From an uncultured Oscillospiraceae bacterium (lineage in GTDB: Bacteria > Bacillota > Clostridia > Oscillospirales > Oscillospiraceae), in contig CAJTLI010000010.1 of the NCBI GenBank assembly GCA_910577525.1, forward strand, positions 1 to 60,307: DNA of 60,307 nucleotides. Direction: 5' to 3'. The translations under genes and the position numbers were made by a program. Numbering within the stretch: the first letter of the stretch is position 1; each line of letters opens with the position of its first letter. Shown here piece after piece: positions 24,541 through 33,330 of this stretch. The notes under the pieces were generated by a model, which saw only the letters and a program-made list of their open reading frames with translations, was not told where the DNA came from and ran no database searches.

Positions 24541-26706
24541 TCAATATTGGTTGACCCAGTTGACCAGGAGCAGCTGGGGCACCAGCCACGCCGCCATGAA
24601 AATCAGGAAGTTGGCCGCCGTCAGGGAGGCGAAGGCGGCCACCGACGTGAGATAGAACGTGAGGCACAGCCCGATCACCGACCCGGCCAGCGCGGAGGCC
24701 AGCCCCCACCGGGCGGCGCTGCGCAGCCTGCGCCCGCCCACCACCGCGTCGCAGTAGGGGTTCAGACCCTCCCGGCTGAGCAGGGCCACCAGCTCCCCGC
24801 CGTCCGGGTCCGGCTTGGACAGCTCCAGCCGCCGCTTCACCGGCGGAAACTCCATCTTGTCCACCGGGAGCTTGAATTTCTGCTCCAGCAGGGCGGGAAT
24901 CAGGTTGGGGTCCCGGGTGGCCAGCACCGGGGCCGCCCCCGCCCGCATCAGGGCGGACAGGCTGGGGTTCACCGCGCCGCTCATGGCGTAGTTCAGCAGG
25001 AACAGCCCGGCCAGCTGGCCGTTGACGGCGCAGTAGACCGCGTTTTTCAGGCTGTGCCCCGGCGGGACCAGCACCTCCATCAGGTGCATGAAGGCGGCGG
25101 TGCCCACCAGCACCTCCTGCCCCCGGATGATGCCGGAGGCGCCCCCCTCGTGCCATTCCACGCCGGACACCTCCCGGTACAGCGCGCCGTTGGAGCGCAG
25201 CAGGTCGTGAAAGGGCCGGGTGAGGCCGCAGTCCATCACCCGGAGCATGGTGGCGGTGTAGCCCACCACCTTCTCGGTGGCCGCGCCGCCGAACACCTTC
25301 ACCTGGGTCACGCTCACCGAGCCGGTGGGAAACAGGTCCAGGTCGCTGATGACCACGCCGCCCCGGCCGCACCGGACCACCCCCGGCCAGCCCGCCAGGG
25401 CCGCGCCCACCTTGCTCAGCCGCTCCGCCAGCTTCCGGTAGGGCAGGGCATAGGCCAGCAGGGCGGTCCAGGACCCGGCGGCGGTGAAGCAGGCGGAGGC
25501 GGCCCAGACAAACCGCCCCGGCGCCCCCTGGCCGGCGGAGGCCATGAGGGCGCACAGCAGGGCGCACAAAATCAGCAGCGGCGCGGCAAAGCGGTAGGCC
25601 GCGTGGCCCCCGTCCTCCTCCTGAAGCTGGCTTCCAAAGCCCAGCGGGGACCCGGAACGCTTGGTATAGGTGGGCTTGCTGGACCACAGGCCGTCCTCCA
25701 TGGACACCACGTAGGGGGCCTTGGCCTGGGAGGCGGCTTTGGCGGACAGCCGGTCCCCCTTCCGCCGGGCGTGCTCCCCCCACAGGGCGAAGGCCATGCC
25801 CAGGGCGGCCACCGCGGAGTAGGGCAGGCAGTCCATCCGTCCCTCCATCCCGGCGGCGGAAAAGCCGTCGGCCAGGGTAAAGGCCGCCGCCAGCAGCAGC
25901 ACGCTCTCCGCCCGGGGGCGCAGGGTAAACAGCTGTTTTGCCCCGGCGGCGGCCACATCATAGCAGAGCAGGCACACCAGGGCCAGCAGCATAGTAAGGG
26001 CCAGACAGCGCAGCTGAAACACCTCCAGCCCCAGCCCGGCCAGCTCCCCGGCCAGCGCCGCCCAGGGCAGGAAGGGCAGCTCTACCGAGGCCAGCGCCGC
26101 CAGAAGCGCCAGCGGCAGGGCAAGCCTCAGCCGGACGCCCTGGCCCTTCAGCCCCTTCTGGTACTGTGCCGCCAGCTTGGCCGGCGGCACATCCGGGGGC
26201 AGCTCCCGGGGGCGCACCACCCGTAGTCTGGGGCGGCCGGGGGACGGGGCGGCCGGGGGCGCGATCTCCTCCTGGTCCACGCCGGGGATGTACTTTTCCG
26301 CCCGCCGGGTCTCCTCGTCGGGCTCCGCCTGATCGTACATGTGGTCGGCAAAGTTGTCCGCCCGGCGCAGCAGGGTGTGGATGCGGGCGCCAATGGCCCG
26401 ACCCACGCTGCTGGGGACCACCTCCGGCATGGGCCCGGCCTCCTTCTGCCGGGGCCTCTCCACCACCCGGATGGGGGAAGCGGGTGGCTGGTCCTCCTCC
26501 TCTCCAACAGACAGGCTGGGGAGCTTCCCGGTGGGAAACTCCACCACCTTCTTTGCCTCCTTGTTTGGCCGCTGGGGCGTTTGGCTCCCCTGCGGGGCCT
26601 TGGGGGGCGGCGCGGCCTTGGGCTTTGCGCCTTTTGAGCCGTACTCCGCCAGAATCTCGTCCACCGAGTACTCCCCGCCGTTGCGATTATCCTTTTGCTC
26701 GGACAT
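24541..26706 (-). CDS. Degenerate P-type-ATPase-like membrane protein
   Basis: This 721-aa protein has a long low-complexity N-terminus (1-190) opening with EYSVDEILAEYGSK and then Pro/Lys-rich. Helices follow at about 192-310, 372-422 and 665-716. Residues 430-660 are laid out like the P and N domains of a P-type ATPase. The phosphorylation motif DKTGT is replaced by F459-P-T-G-S463. The later segment IIRGQEVLVGTAAFM resembles the N-domain glycine motif. T597-R-D599 stands where TGD belongs, and the hinge GDGxND is missing. It should not pump. It is 11 bp after rlmB. The family resemblance is read by eye. Confidence 0.6.
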   Translation of the reverse strand: MSEQKDNRNGGEYSVDEILAEYGSKGAKPKAAPPPKAPQGSQTPQRPNKEAKKVVEFPTGKLPSLSVGEEEDQPPASPIRVVERPRQKEAGPMPEVVPSSVGRAIGARIHTLLRRADNFADHMYDQAEPDEETRRAEKYIPGVDQEEIAPPAAPSPGRPRLRVVRPRELPPDVPPAKLAAQYQKGLKGQGVRLRLALPLALLAALASVELPFLPWAALAGELAGLGLEVFQLRCLALTMLLALVCLLCYDVAAAGAKQLFTLRPRAESVLLLAAAFTLADGFSAAGMEGRMDCLPYSAVAALGMAFALWGEHARRKGDRLSAKAASQAKAPYVVSMEDGLWSSKPTYTKRSGSPLGFGSQLQEEDGGHAAYRFAAPLLILCALLCALMASAGQGAPGRFVWAASACFTAAGSWTALLAYALPYRKLAERLSKVGAALAGWPGVVRCGRGGVVISDLDLFPTGSVSVTQVKVFGGAATEKVVGYTATMLRVMDCGLTRPFHDLLRSNGALYREVSGVEWHEGGASGIIRGQEVLVGTAAFMHLMEVLVPPGHSLKNAVYCAVNGQLAGLFLLNYAMSGAVNPSLSALMRAGAAPVLATRDPNLIPALLEQKFKLPVDKMEFPPVKRRLELSKPDPDGGELVALLSREGLNPYCDAVVGGRRLRSAARWGLASALAGSVIGLCLTFYLTSVAAFASLTAANFLIFMAAWLVPQLLLVNWVNQY

Positions 26707-26717
26707 GGTCTCCTCCT

Positions 26718-27491
26718 TTATCCCCGCTGCCGGACGGCCTCATAGAGCATAACCGCCGCCGCCGCGGAGGCGTTGAGAGAATTGAGCCGCCCCTTCATGG
26801 GAATGGACACCAGAAAGTCGCACTGCTCCCGGACCAGGCGGCTCATGCCGTCCCCCTCGCTGCCGATGACGAGGACGGCGGGGCCCTTCAGATCGGCGCC
26901 GTAGAGGCTTGTCTCCCCTTCGGCGGCGCCGCCGAACACCCACAGCCCCTGGGCCTTCAGCTCCTTGAGAACAGCGGTGAGGTTCGGCACCCGGGCCACG
27001 GGCAGATAGCTCACCGCCCCGGCGCTGGTCTTGGCCACGATGGCGGTGAGCCCGGCGGAGCGCCGCTTGGGGATGATGACCCCGTGAGCCCCGGCGCACT
27101 CGGCGGTGCGGATCACCGCCCCCAGGTTGTGGGGGTCGGACAGCTCGTCGCACACCACGATGAGGGGGGGCTCCCCCTTTTCCCGGGCGGCGTTCAGAAT
27201 GTCCTCCACGGAGGCGTACTCCCGGACGGCGGCCACGGCGATGACCCCCTGATGGCTCTTGGTCCGGCTCATGCCGTCCAGCTTGCGCCGGTCCGCCTCC
27301 GTCACCACAACGCCTTTGTTCCGGGCGGTGGAGGCGATGTGTCCCAGGGTGGCGTCCGTCTCCCCCCGGGCGATGTAAATCTTGTCGATGGCGGTCCCGG
27401 CCCGGAGGGCCTCGATCACCGCGTTGCGCCCCTCGATGAGGCCGTCAGCCTCCGCCTCCTGGGACCGGCGCTGGTTTTTATCGTCACGCAT
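26718..27491 (-). CDS. rlmB: 23S rRNA 2'-O-ribose methyltransferase, RlmB/TrmH family
   Basis: This 257-aa SPOUT methyltransferase has an N-terminal L30-like substrate domain (about residues 10-85; EGRNAVIEALRAG). A trefoil-knot catalytic domain has DPHNLGAVIRTAECAGAHGV, VIGSEGDGMSRL and RLNSLNASAAAAVML. Family members methylate ribose 2'-O of G2251 (RlmB) or a neighbouring site using S-adenosylmethionine. ATG 27491 has AAGGAG upstream. The gene leads a two-gene run with the pseudo-P-type protein. Confidence 0.92.
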   Translation of the reverse strand: MRDDKNQRRSQEAEADGLIEGRNAVIEALRAGTAIDKIYIARGETDATLGHIASTARNKGVVVTEADRRKLDGMSRTKSHQGVIAVAAVREYASVEDILNAAREKGEPPLIVVCDELSDPHNLGAVIRTAECAGAHGVIIPKRRSAGLTAIVAKTSAGAVSYLPVARVPNLTAVLKELKAQGLWVFGGAAEGETSLYGADLKGPAVLVIGSEGDGMSRLVREQCDFLVSIPMKGRLNSLNASAAAAVMLYEAVRQRG

Positions 27492-27539
27492 GAGAAATCT
27501 CCTTTTCTGAACCGCGCCTGTTCCGGCGCCTTTGCTGTA

Positions 27540-27567
27540 GGAAGCACTGATCAAATGCGTCTGCGGC
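27540..27567. repeat. Second, truncated copy of the 6.5-kb repeat element
   Basis: 28 bases that match the reverse complement of 6557-6584 at 26 positions; shared core GCGTCTGCGGC. It lies upstream of rlmB in a 294-bp gap that otherwise holds only the BlaI promoter region. Confidence 0.75.
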
Positions 27568-27712
27568 ATCTTACCCTTTTAATCAGTTCTTTTTATATCA
27601 TACCATACTCTCCCCGCCGGTTTCAAGTGCCCAAAGCCCCGGGGGGCGAAACCTGTTCGGGGGCGGGAGGCGTTTGATGGGGGGCGCTGTGAAAAATTTT
27701 CCAGACGGGGGG

Positions 27713-27767
27713 TTGACAGAGTCGGTCTATTGTGATAGACTTGCGTTGTGGTCGATCAGAATAGACC
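27713..27767 (+). promoter_or_regulatory. Promoter and twin operators of the BlaI-BlaR1-like operon
   Basis: TTGACA (27713-27718), 17-bp spacer, TAGACT (27736-27741). Dyad GTCTATTGTGATAGAC (27725-27740) overlaps the -10 box, and a second dyad GGTCGATCAGAATAGACC lies at 27750-27767. This is the usual BlaI/MecI double-operator arrangement, with a TCTAT/ATAGA core in place of the classic TACA/TGTA. Confidence 0.85.
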
Positions 27768-27784
27768 AAAAGGAGGACCCGATT

Positions 27785-28156
27785 ATGGACAACCTGAGAC
27801 TGGCCGAGGGCGAGTACCGCTTCGCCTGCATCGTGTGGGACAACGAACCCCTGCCCTCCGGGAAGCTGGTGGAGCTGTGCGCCAGACAGCTGGGCTGGAA
27901 GAAGTCCACCACCTATACGGTGCTGAAAAAGCTGGTGGAGCGGGGAGTGCTGCGCAACGAAAACGCGGTCGTCACCGCCGCCGTCCCCAAGGACGAGGTC
28001 CTGCGGGAGGAGAGCCGGGCGGTGGTGAACCGCGCCTTTGAGGGGTCCCTCCCCTCCTTTCTGGCCCACTTCATGGGGGGGCGCACCATTTCCGACGCCG
28101 AGGCCGACGAGCTGAAAGCCATTATTGACCGCTATCGAGAGGGGGATGCCCAATGA
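27785..28156 (+). CDS. BlaI/MecI-family repressor
   Basis: This 123-aa repressor has the winged-helix penicillinase-repressor domain (about residues 5-70; LGWKKSTTYTVLKKLVERG) and a C-terminal dimerisation region that in the family carries the cleavage site. ATG 27785 has AAAGGAGG upstream. Its stop overlaps the start of the BlaR1-like peptidase by 4 bases. It should bind the two dyads in its own promoter. No beta-lactamase gene is adjacent. Confidence 0.92.
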   Translation: MDNLRLAEGEYRFACIVWDNEPLPSGKLVELCARQLGWKKSTTYTVLKKLVERGVLRNENAVVTAAVPKDEVLREESRAVVNRAFEGSLPSFLAHFMGGRTISDAEADELKAIIDRYREGDAQ

Positions 28157-31125
28157 CCGCCCTGCTGAATTCCCTGTTTGCCGCTCTGTCTCCCCTGTGG
28201 GATATGAGCCTCACCGCCGCCTATGCCGCCGCCGTGGTGGTTGTCCTTCGGTTCATTCTGAAAAAACGGGCCCCCAAGCAGGTTTTGTGCCTGCTGTGGC
28301 TGGTGGTGTTCGCCCGGCTGCTGGTGCCCCTGTCCCTGGAGAGCCCTGTCTCCCTGGTGCCCAACGCCCTGCCCCGGCAGGAGCAGGTCCAGCCCGAAAC
28401 CGTCCTCCCGTCCGGCCAGGGCAGCGGCGTCCAGACGGACCCCGCCCCGGTCCAGCCCTCCGCCCCCGCCCAGCCCAACGGCGTGACGGCGGACCCGGTG
28501 GTCCAGGGCAATCCCGGCCCCGTCCTCACCGTCCCAGACGGCGCGGACCCCGCCCCGGAACCGGCCCCGGCCTCCTTCCCCTGGCGGGCCCTGCTGGCGG
28601 GGGTGTGGCTGGCGGGAGCGGCGGCCATGGCGCTGTCCGGCCTCATCTCCTGCCTGCGGCTGAAAAGCTGCCTCTTTGACGCCATCCGGGCCCGGGACGG
28701 GGCCTGGGAACACCCCGCCGTGCGCTCCCCCTTCATCCTGGGGCTGTTCCGGCCCCGGATCTACCTCCCCGCCGGACTGACGGGACAGCCCAGGCAGTTC
28801 ATCCTCTGCCACGAGCGGGCCCACCTGCGGCGGCTGGACCATCTGGTCAAGCCCCTGTGCTGGGCCGCCCTGGCCCTGCACTGGTTCAACCCGGCGGCGT
28901 GGCTGTCCTTCATCCTCATGAGCCGGGACATCGAGGCCGCCTGCGACGAGGCCGTGCTGCGCCAGCTGGGCCCCAAGGTCAAGGCGGACTACTCCGAAAC
29001 CCTGCTGGCCCTGGCCACCGACGGCCGGATGCCCGCCCCCTGCCCCCTGGCCTTCGACGAGGGAGACGCCAAAAACCGCATCAAAAACGTGCTGCGCTAC
29101 CGCCGCCCGGCCCTGTGGATCGTGGTAGTCAGCGCCGTCATGGCGGTGATGGCGGCGGTGTGCCTGCTCACGGACCCGGTGTCCGCCAAAAGCCCGGACC
29201 CCGGCCCGGACGCCTCCCCCTCCGCCTCCCAGGCCCCGGACCAGGACCTGAACGCCCTGCTGGAACCCTGGATGGCCGGGGTGCTGGACGGGGAGCGGAG
29301 CTTCCTCGCCGGTTCGGAGGAATACCGCATTGACCAGCTGCGCGCCATGGCCTTCGGGGACGAGTTCCCCGAGCTGACCCTGAAGGCGGGCAAGCTGGCC
29401 ATCATGGACCTGGACAAGGACGGCGTCAATGAGATGGTGGTCTGGCCCACGGATGAGAGCGGCAGCACCACCGAGGCCAGCCACACCGTCGGCTATCTCA
29501 TCTTCCGCCGCCAGGGGGACGCTGTGTATGTCTATAACCCCGGCAGCCGCGTCTGCAACACGTTGAAAGCGGACGGCACCTTCACCTGGAGCGGCAGCTC
29601 CCACTACTGGGGCTTTGGTTCCGCCAAGTTTACCGAAAACGGGTTTGAAATCGAGAATATCACCTGGTGCGACGCCACCGGGGACGGTGAGCAGTATTTT
29701 GTAAACGGCCTCAAAGTCACTCAGGAGGAATTCGTCGCGGCCACGGGCCAGAGCGAGCAGAACCGGAAGCCAGAGCCCACCTGGTATGTTTACGAGGACG
29801 GACAGCTGAAATACGCCACCATCCGCGTACCCATCCCCCTGGACGAGTACGCCCAGGCCGCCCCCGTCCCCGACTTTCTGGACTCGGACCAACAGCTGAT
29901 CTACCGCCAGGCTTACACCATGTATGACCACATCTTCGGGCCCAACACCGAGGAGGTGGACAATTGGCCGGGAGGCAGCGGCTACCAGGGCGGCGGCGCG
30001 GTGGACGGCTATGTTCCCGCCACCGGCCTGTACCACAATTGGAGCGACTTCGAGGAAGCGGTGCTGTCCGTGTTCACCCGGGAATTCTGGGACGCCAGGA
30101 ACAACTGGGGGGACGGGTCCCCCGTCTACACAAACATCGACGGCCAGCTCTATTATATCGCCGCCGCCCGGGGCAACACCGGCAACAACACCTACTTCCC
30201 CGAGACCTTCCGGCTGGTGGACCAGACGGAGGACGCCGTCTCCTTCACCGTCACCGCCCACTACACAGAGCACCCCGGCGACGTGCCCCCGGAGGGCTGG
30301 GACGCCTACCTGCGCTCCCGCTGGGACTACTGCATCGAGTTCCCCATCCGCATGGTACGGACAGAACAGGGCTGGCGGTTCGATGAGTTCTACTGCCCCA
30401 TGACGGACGACAATGGGCTGTTCCAGCGCGTTCCCAACCCGAACGCGGCCCCGCTGCCCTCCATTGAGCCCACGCCCGCGCCGGAACGGACCGTTATCTC
30501 TGAGCAGCAGGACATGCAGATCGTATCTGTGGGCGGCGTCTACCGCCTGCATTGGACGCAAAACGGGCAGGATTTCCCCGTGGGGCCGGAGAACCCTTCC
30601 GCTGACTATAACCCCTGGTTGGAGGACTTTGATGAGGACGGACAGCCCGAGGCCCTGTTCCCTCAGGACGGCTCCTTCCCCTTCACCATCTATGACTTTG
30701 TAGACGGCGCACTGGTGGGCCATCCCATCATAGACATGAACCAGGTCTACGCCAATATCAGCGCCTCCAGCGTGGCCGCTTACAATCCATCCACAGGCGG
30801 GCTGACCATCACCTTCCCCTGGGGAGAGGGGGACAGCCGCCAGTATATCTCCGTCCACACCACGCTGCCCGCCGATTTCTTTACGGACTGTGAGGAGCTG
30901 GCGGATGGACGGCCCCTGCGCATGAGCGTAACGCCCGGCAGCCTCAATGGGGTATTCGTTCCGCGAGGCTTCAGCTACCGCGCCAAAATCACCTTGACCG
31001 ACGGGACTGCCGTCAGCCCGGAGGCGGGCTTCGCGTACTTCGGCGTGCGGTACTCCGACAGCGGCTTTGAGGTCAGAACTCCCCAGGAGAGCGACTTTAA
31101 CTTTGAGAGGGTCATAAGCGCCTGA
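28153..31125 (+). CDS. BlaR1-like M56 metallopeptidase with a novel large sensor region
   Basis: This 990-aa membrane peptidase has helices at about 14-35, 43-62, 146-168 and 318-340. The zinc site HExxH is H220-E-R-A-H224, with a downstream DIEAACDEAVL that supplies a Glu ligand. In BlaR1/MecR1 the extracellular C-terminus is a penicillin-binding domain. Here residues 350-990 lack SxxK/KTG motifs. They show two acidic DxDxDG-type loops (DLDKDGVNE near 419 and FDEDGQPE near 826) and a middle region (about 560-750) resembling IseA-type inhibitor domains. It is coupled to the BlaI-like repressor, so it should cleave that repressor on an unknown envelope signal. Confidence 0.85.
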   Translation: MTALLNSLFAALSPLWDMSLTAAYAAAVVVVLRFILKKRAPKQVLCLLWLVVFARLLVPLSLESPVSLVPNALPRQEQVQPETVLPSGQGSGVQTDPAPVQPSAPAQPNGVTADPVVQGNPGPVLTVPDGADPAPEPAPASFPWRALLAGVWLAGAAAMALSGLISCLRLKSCLFDAIRARDGAWEHPAVRSPFILGLFRPRIYLPAGLTGQPRQFILCHERAHLRRLDHLVKPLCWAALALHWFNPAAWLSFILMSRDIEAACDEAVLRQLGPKVKADYSETLLALATDGRMPAPCPLAFDEGDAKNRIKNVLRYRRPALWIVVVSAVMAVMAAVCLLTDPVSAKSPDPGPDASPSASQAPDQDLNALLEPWMAGVLDGERSFLAGSEEYRIDQLRAMAFGDEFPELTLKAGKLAIMDLDKDGVNEMVVWPTDESGSTTEASHTVGYLIFRRQGDAVYVYNPGSRVCNTLKADGTFTWSGSSHYWGFGSAKFTENGFEIENITWCDATGDGEQYFVNGLKVTQEEFVAATGQSEQNRKPEPTWYVYEDGQLKYATIRVPIPLDEYAQAAPVPDFLDSDQQLIYRQAYTMYDHIFGPNTEEVDNWPGGSGYQGGGAVDGYVPATGLYHNWSDFEEAVLSVFTREFWDARNNWGDGSPVYTNIDGQLYYIAAARGNTGNNTYFPETFRLVDQTEDAVSFTVTAHYTEHPGDVPPEGWDAYLRSRWDYCIEFPIRMVRTEQGWRFDEFYCPMTDDNGLFQRVPNPNAAPLPSIEPTPAPERTVISEQQDMQIVSVGGVYRLHWTQNGQDFPVGPENPSADYNPWLEDFDEDGQPEALFPQDGSFPFTIYDFVDGALVGHPIIDMNQVYANISASSVAAYNPSTGGLTITFPWGEGDSRQYISVHTTLPADFFTDCEELADGRPLRMSVTPGSLNGVFVPRGFSYRAKITLTDGTAVSPEAGFAYFGVRYSDSGFEVRTPQESDFNFERVISA

Positions 31126-31130
31126 AAACA

Positions 31131-31166
31131 CCGCCCCGCCTGATTCCAGGCGGGGCGGCTTGTTTT
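31131..31166. terminator. Terminator after the BlaR1-like gene
   Basis: Perfect 12-bp stem CCGCCCCGCCTG, loop ATTC, tail CTTGTTTT. It is shared with the convergent pepP gene. Confidence 0.88.
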
Positions 31167-31172
31167 GCGTTT

Positions 31173-32237
31173 TTACAGGATGATGAGCTGCTTGGGGGAG
31201 TGGGTGATGTCGATGCAGCCCCCCTCGGTGAGCATGATGACGTCCTCGATGCGCACGCCGAACTTCCCCGGCAGGTAGATGCCCGGCTCGGCGGACAGCA
31301 GGGCCCCGGCGGGGATGGGCTTGTCGCTGCGGGTGTGGAAGCCGGGGTCCTCGTGAATCTCGATGCCCAGGGAGTGGCCGAAGCCGTGGCCGAAGTACTC
31401 GCCGTAGCCCGCCTCCTCGATGACCTTGGCCCCGGCCTCGTGGACCTCCTTGCCGGTGACCCCGGCGTGGGCGGCGGCAATGCCCGCCAGCTGGGCCTTG
31501 AGCACGGTGTTGTAGACGAACTCCATCTCCTCGGTGGGCTGGCCGACGGCCACGGTGCGGGTCATGTCGGAGCAGTAGCCCCCCACCTTGCAGCCGAAGT
31601 CCATGGTGACGAACTGGCCCTTCTGAATCACGGCGGGGCCGGGGACGGCGTGGGGCTTGGAGCCGTTGGGGCCGCAGGCCACGATGGGGTCGAAGGAGTT
31701 GCGCTCCGCCCCCTTCCGGGCCATGATGTAGGTGAGCCGCGCCGCCACCTCCTGCTCGGTGAGGCCGGGCTTGAGGAAGTTCAGAATCTCCAGCAGGGCC
31801 TCGTCGGTGATGCGCTGGGCCTCCTTCATGGCGGCCAGCTCGTGGGCGTCCTTCACCTGCCGCAGCTCGGTGAGCAGCTCGGAGGCGGGAACGAACTCGG
31901 CCTCCACCTCTTTTGTCCACCGGGTGTGGGCGGCCACGGACATATACTTCTCCTCAAAGCCCAGCTTGGACACCTTGTTTTCCTTCACCAGCTCCGCCGC
32001 CAGCTTGAAGTAATTGCTGTCCTTGGGGGGCAGGGCCACCTCCGCGCCGGAGATGAGCTGCTGGGCGGACTCAATATACCGGGAGTCGGTGTAGTACCAG
32101 GTCTTGTTGGGGGTGATGAAGGCCACGCCCTCCCCGTGGAAGCCCATGGCGTAGAACTCCCCGGGCTCGCTGGTGATGAGCATGGCGTCCAGATCTTTTT
32201 CCTTTAATTTTGCCGCGATTTTTTCAAAATGAGTCAT
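31173..32237 (-). CDS. pepP: Xaa-Pro aminopeptidase (M24 family)
   Basis: This 354-aa metallopeptidase removes N-terminal residues before proline. The creatinase-like N-terminal domain covers about residues 1-125. The pita-bread domain has metal ligands in VTMDFGCKVGGYCSDMTRT (two Asp), GHGFGHSLGIEIHE (His), SAEPGIY (Glu) and VRIEDVIML (Glu). The ATG at 32246 directly abuts the AAGGAG site, so ATG 32237 (MTHFEK) at 9-nt spacing is preferred. It is monocistronic or the last gene of the upstream minus-strand run. Confidence 0.93.
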   Translation of the reverse strand: MTHFEKIAAKLKEKDLDAMLITSEPGEFYAMGFHGEGVAFITPNKTWYYTDSRYIESAQQLISGAEVALPPKDSNYFKLAAELVKENKVSKLGFEEKYMSVAAHTRWTKEVEAEFVPASELLTELRQVKDAHELAAMKEAQRITDEALLEILNFLKPGLTEQEVAARLTYIMARKGAERNSFDPIVACGPNGSKPHAVPGPAVIQKGQFVTMDFGCKVGGYCSDMTRTVAVGQPTEEMEFVYNTVLKAQLAGIAAAHAGVTGKEVHEAGAKVIEEAGYGEYFGHGFGHSLGIEIHEDPGFHTRSDKPIPAGALLSAEPGIYLPGKFGVRIEDVIMLTEGGCIDITHSPKQLIIL

Positions 32238-32258
32238 GGGAAACATCTCCTTTTTGTT

Positions 32259-32471
32259 TTATTGATGGGTAAGCAACCAGTATAGTACGAACACTCCCGC
32301 ACCAGCTGAACAGATGCCCGCGACCCTGCTTCGCAGCAATTCCCAGCAGTTCGGCTCCCGGTTACCGTTGCCCGGCATCCATCCTCTCCACAACAGCCAA
32401 AAAATTTTGGGCCGCAGGGTGACAAGTATGCCCAATGCCACAAGGATCAGGCCAAAGATGATCTCTGTCAT
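32259..32471 (-). CDS. Small membrane protein, DUF6199-like
   Basis: This 70-aa protein has an N-terminal helix (IIFGLILVALGILVTL), the motif RPKIFWLLWRGWM and a second helix (VAGICSAGAGVFVLYWLL). The pattern fits DUF6199-type small two-helix proteins of Firmicutes. ATG 32471 lies 7 bp after the upstream stop, so it is probably coupled; its own ribosome binding site is weak. The frame at 32234-32443 is a shadow. Confidence 0.65.
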   Translation of the reverse strand: MTEIIFGLILVALGILVTLRPKIFWLLWRGWMPGNGNREPNCWELLRSRVAGICSAGAGVFVLYWLLTHQ

Positions 32472-32478
32472 ATCCCGG

Positions 32479-33330
32479 TCACCCCAAAAAGCTCCGATAG
32501 ATCCGCTTCATCGTCAAAGCGTCCTCCGCCTGGGTCCCCGCGCTCTCGCAGATGAAGGTGGGGCTCCACCCCCGCCGGGCCGCCGCCTGAGCCAGGGGCG
32601 TCCAGTCCGGACCGTAGCCCCCGTCATCCCCGAAGGTGCGGTGGCACTTCTCCCCGCCGTTCATGGTGAACTCAATGTGGGAGAAGTGGCTGTGGAACCG
32701 GGAGGCCCGGTCCAGGCCCAAGACTTCCTCCATCCGGTCCAGCATCCGCTCCATGGCCTCCGCCCCCTGGTCCGCCCCCAGGGAGCGGGCGTACAGGTGG
32801 CCGAAGTCCACGCAGGGGAGCAGCCGCTCATCCAACGTACACAGCTCCAGCACCTCGTCCAGATCCCCCAGCTGGTTGATCTTTCCCATGGTCTCGGGGC
32901 ACAGGGTGATGTGGCCGAAGCCCGCGCCGTCGCAGGCAGCGATGACCTCCCGCAAGGAGCGAAGGGCGGTGTCCAGAGCTTCCCGGCGCTGGCGCTTCAT
33001 CAGCGCCCCGGAGTGGATCACCACCCGGCCCGCCCCCATCCAGTCCGCCACCAGACAGGCCCCGGTGATGTAGCCGGTGGTCTTTTTTAACGCCTCGGGG
33101 TCCGGGTTGGCCAGGTTGATGAAATAGGGCGCGTGGAGGGACAGGACGATGCCGTGCTCCTGAGCGGCAAGGCCCACCTTCCGCGCGGTGTCCTCCCCCA
33201 CGTGGACCCCCTTGCCGCACTGGTACTCGTAGCAGTCCAGGCCGATCTCCCTGAGCCAGCGGGGCGCGTCCGCCGAGGACTTGTAGGGGAAGTTTTCGGC
33301 GTTCCCCGCGGGGCCGAACAGGGCGCTCAC
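32479..33330 (-). CDS. AP-endonuclease-2-like TIM-barrel protein (endonuclease IV type)
   Basis: This 283-aa protein has the xylose-isomerase-like TIM barrel of endonuclease IV. Segments are LSLHAPYFINLANPD, RVVIHSGA, LCPETMGK, PCVDFGHLYAR and HSHFSHIEF, which supply the His, Glu and Asp zinc ligands. Endonuclease IV cuts DNA at abasic sites. The 'Nfo-like' subgroup may have other substrates. The start is GTG 33330, which overlaps the YqeG stop (GTGA) and follows GGGAGAGG. Confidence 0.85.
   Translation of the reverse strand: MSALFGPAGNAENFPYKSSADAPRWLREIGLDCYEYQCGKGVHVGEDTARKVGLAAQEHGIVLSLHAPYFINLANPDPEALKKTTGYITGACLVADWMGAGRVVIHSGALMKRQRREALDTALRSLREVIAACDGAGFGHITLCPETMGKINQLGDLDEVLELCTLDERLLPCVDFGHLYARSLGADQGAEAMERMLDRMEEVLGLDRASRFHSHFSHIEFTMNGGEKCHRTFGDDGGYGPDWTPLAQAAARRGWSPTFICESAGTQAEDALTMKRIYRSFLG

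Noticed and set aside
32234..32443. Cys-rich 69-aa frame opposite in phase to the DUF6199-like gene
   Set aside because: It is a shadow: the alternative frame has two clean membrane helices and family-like motifs.
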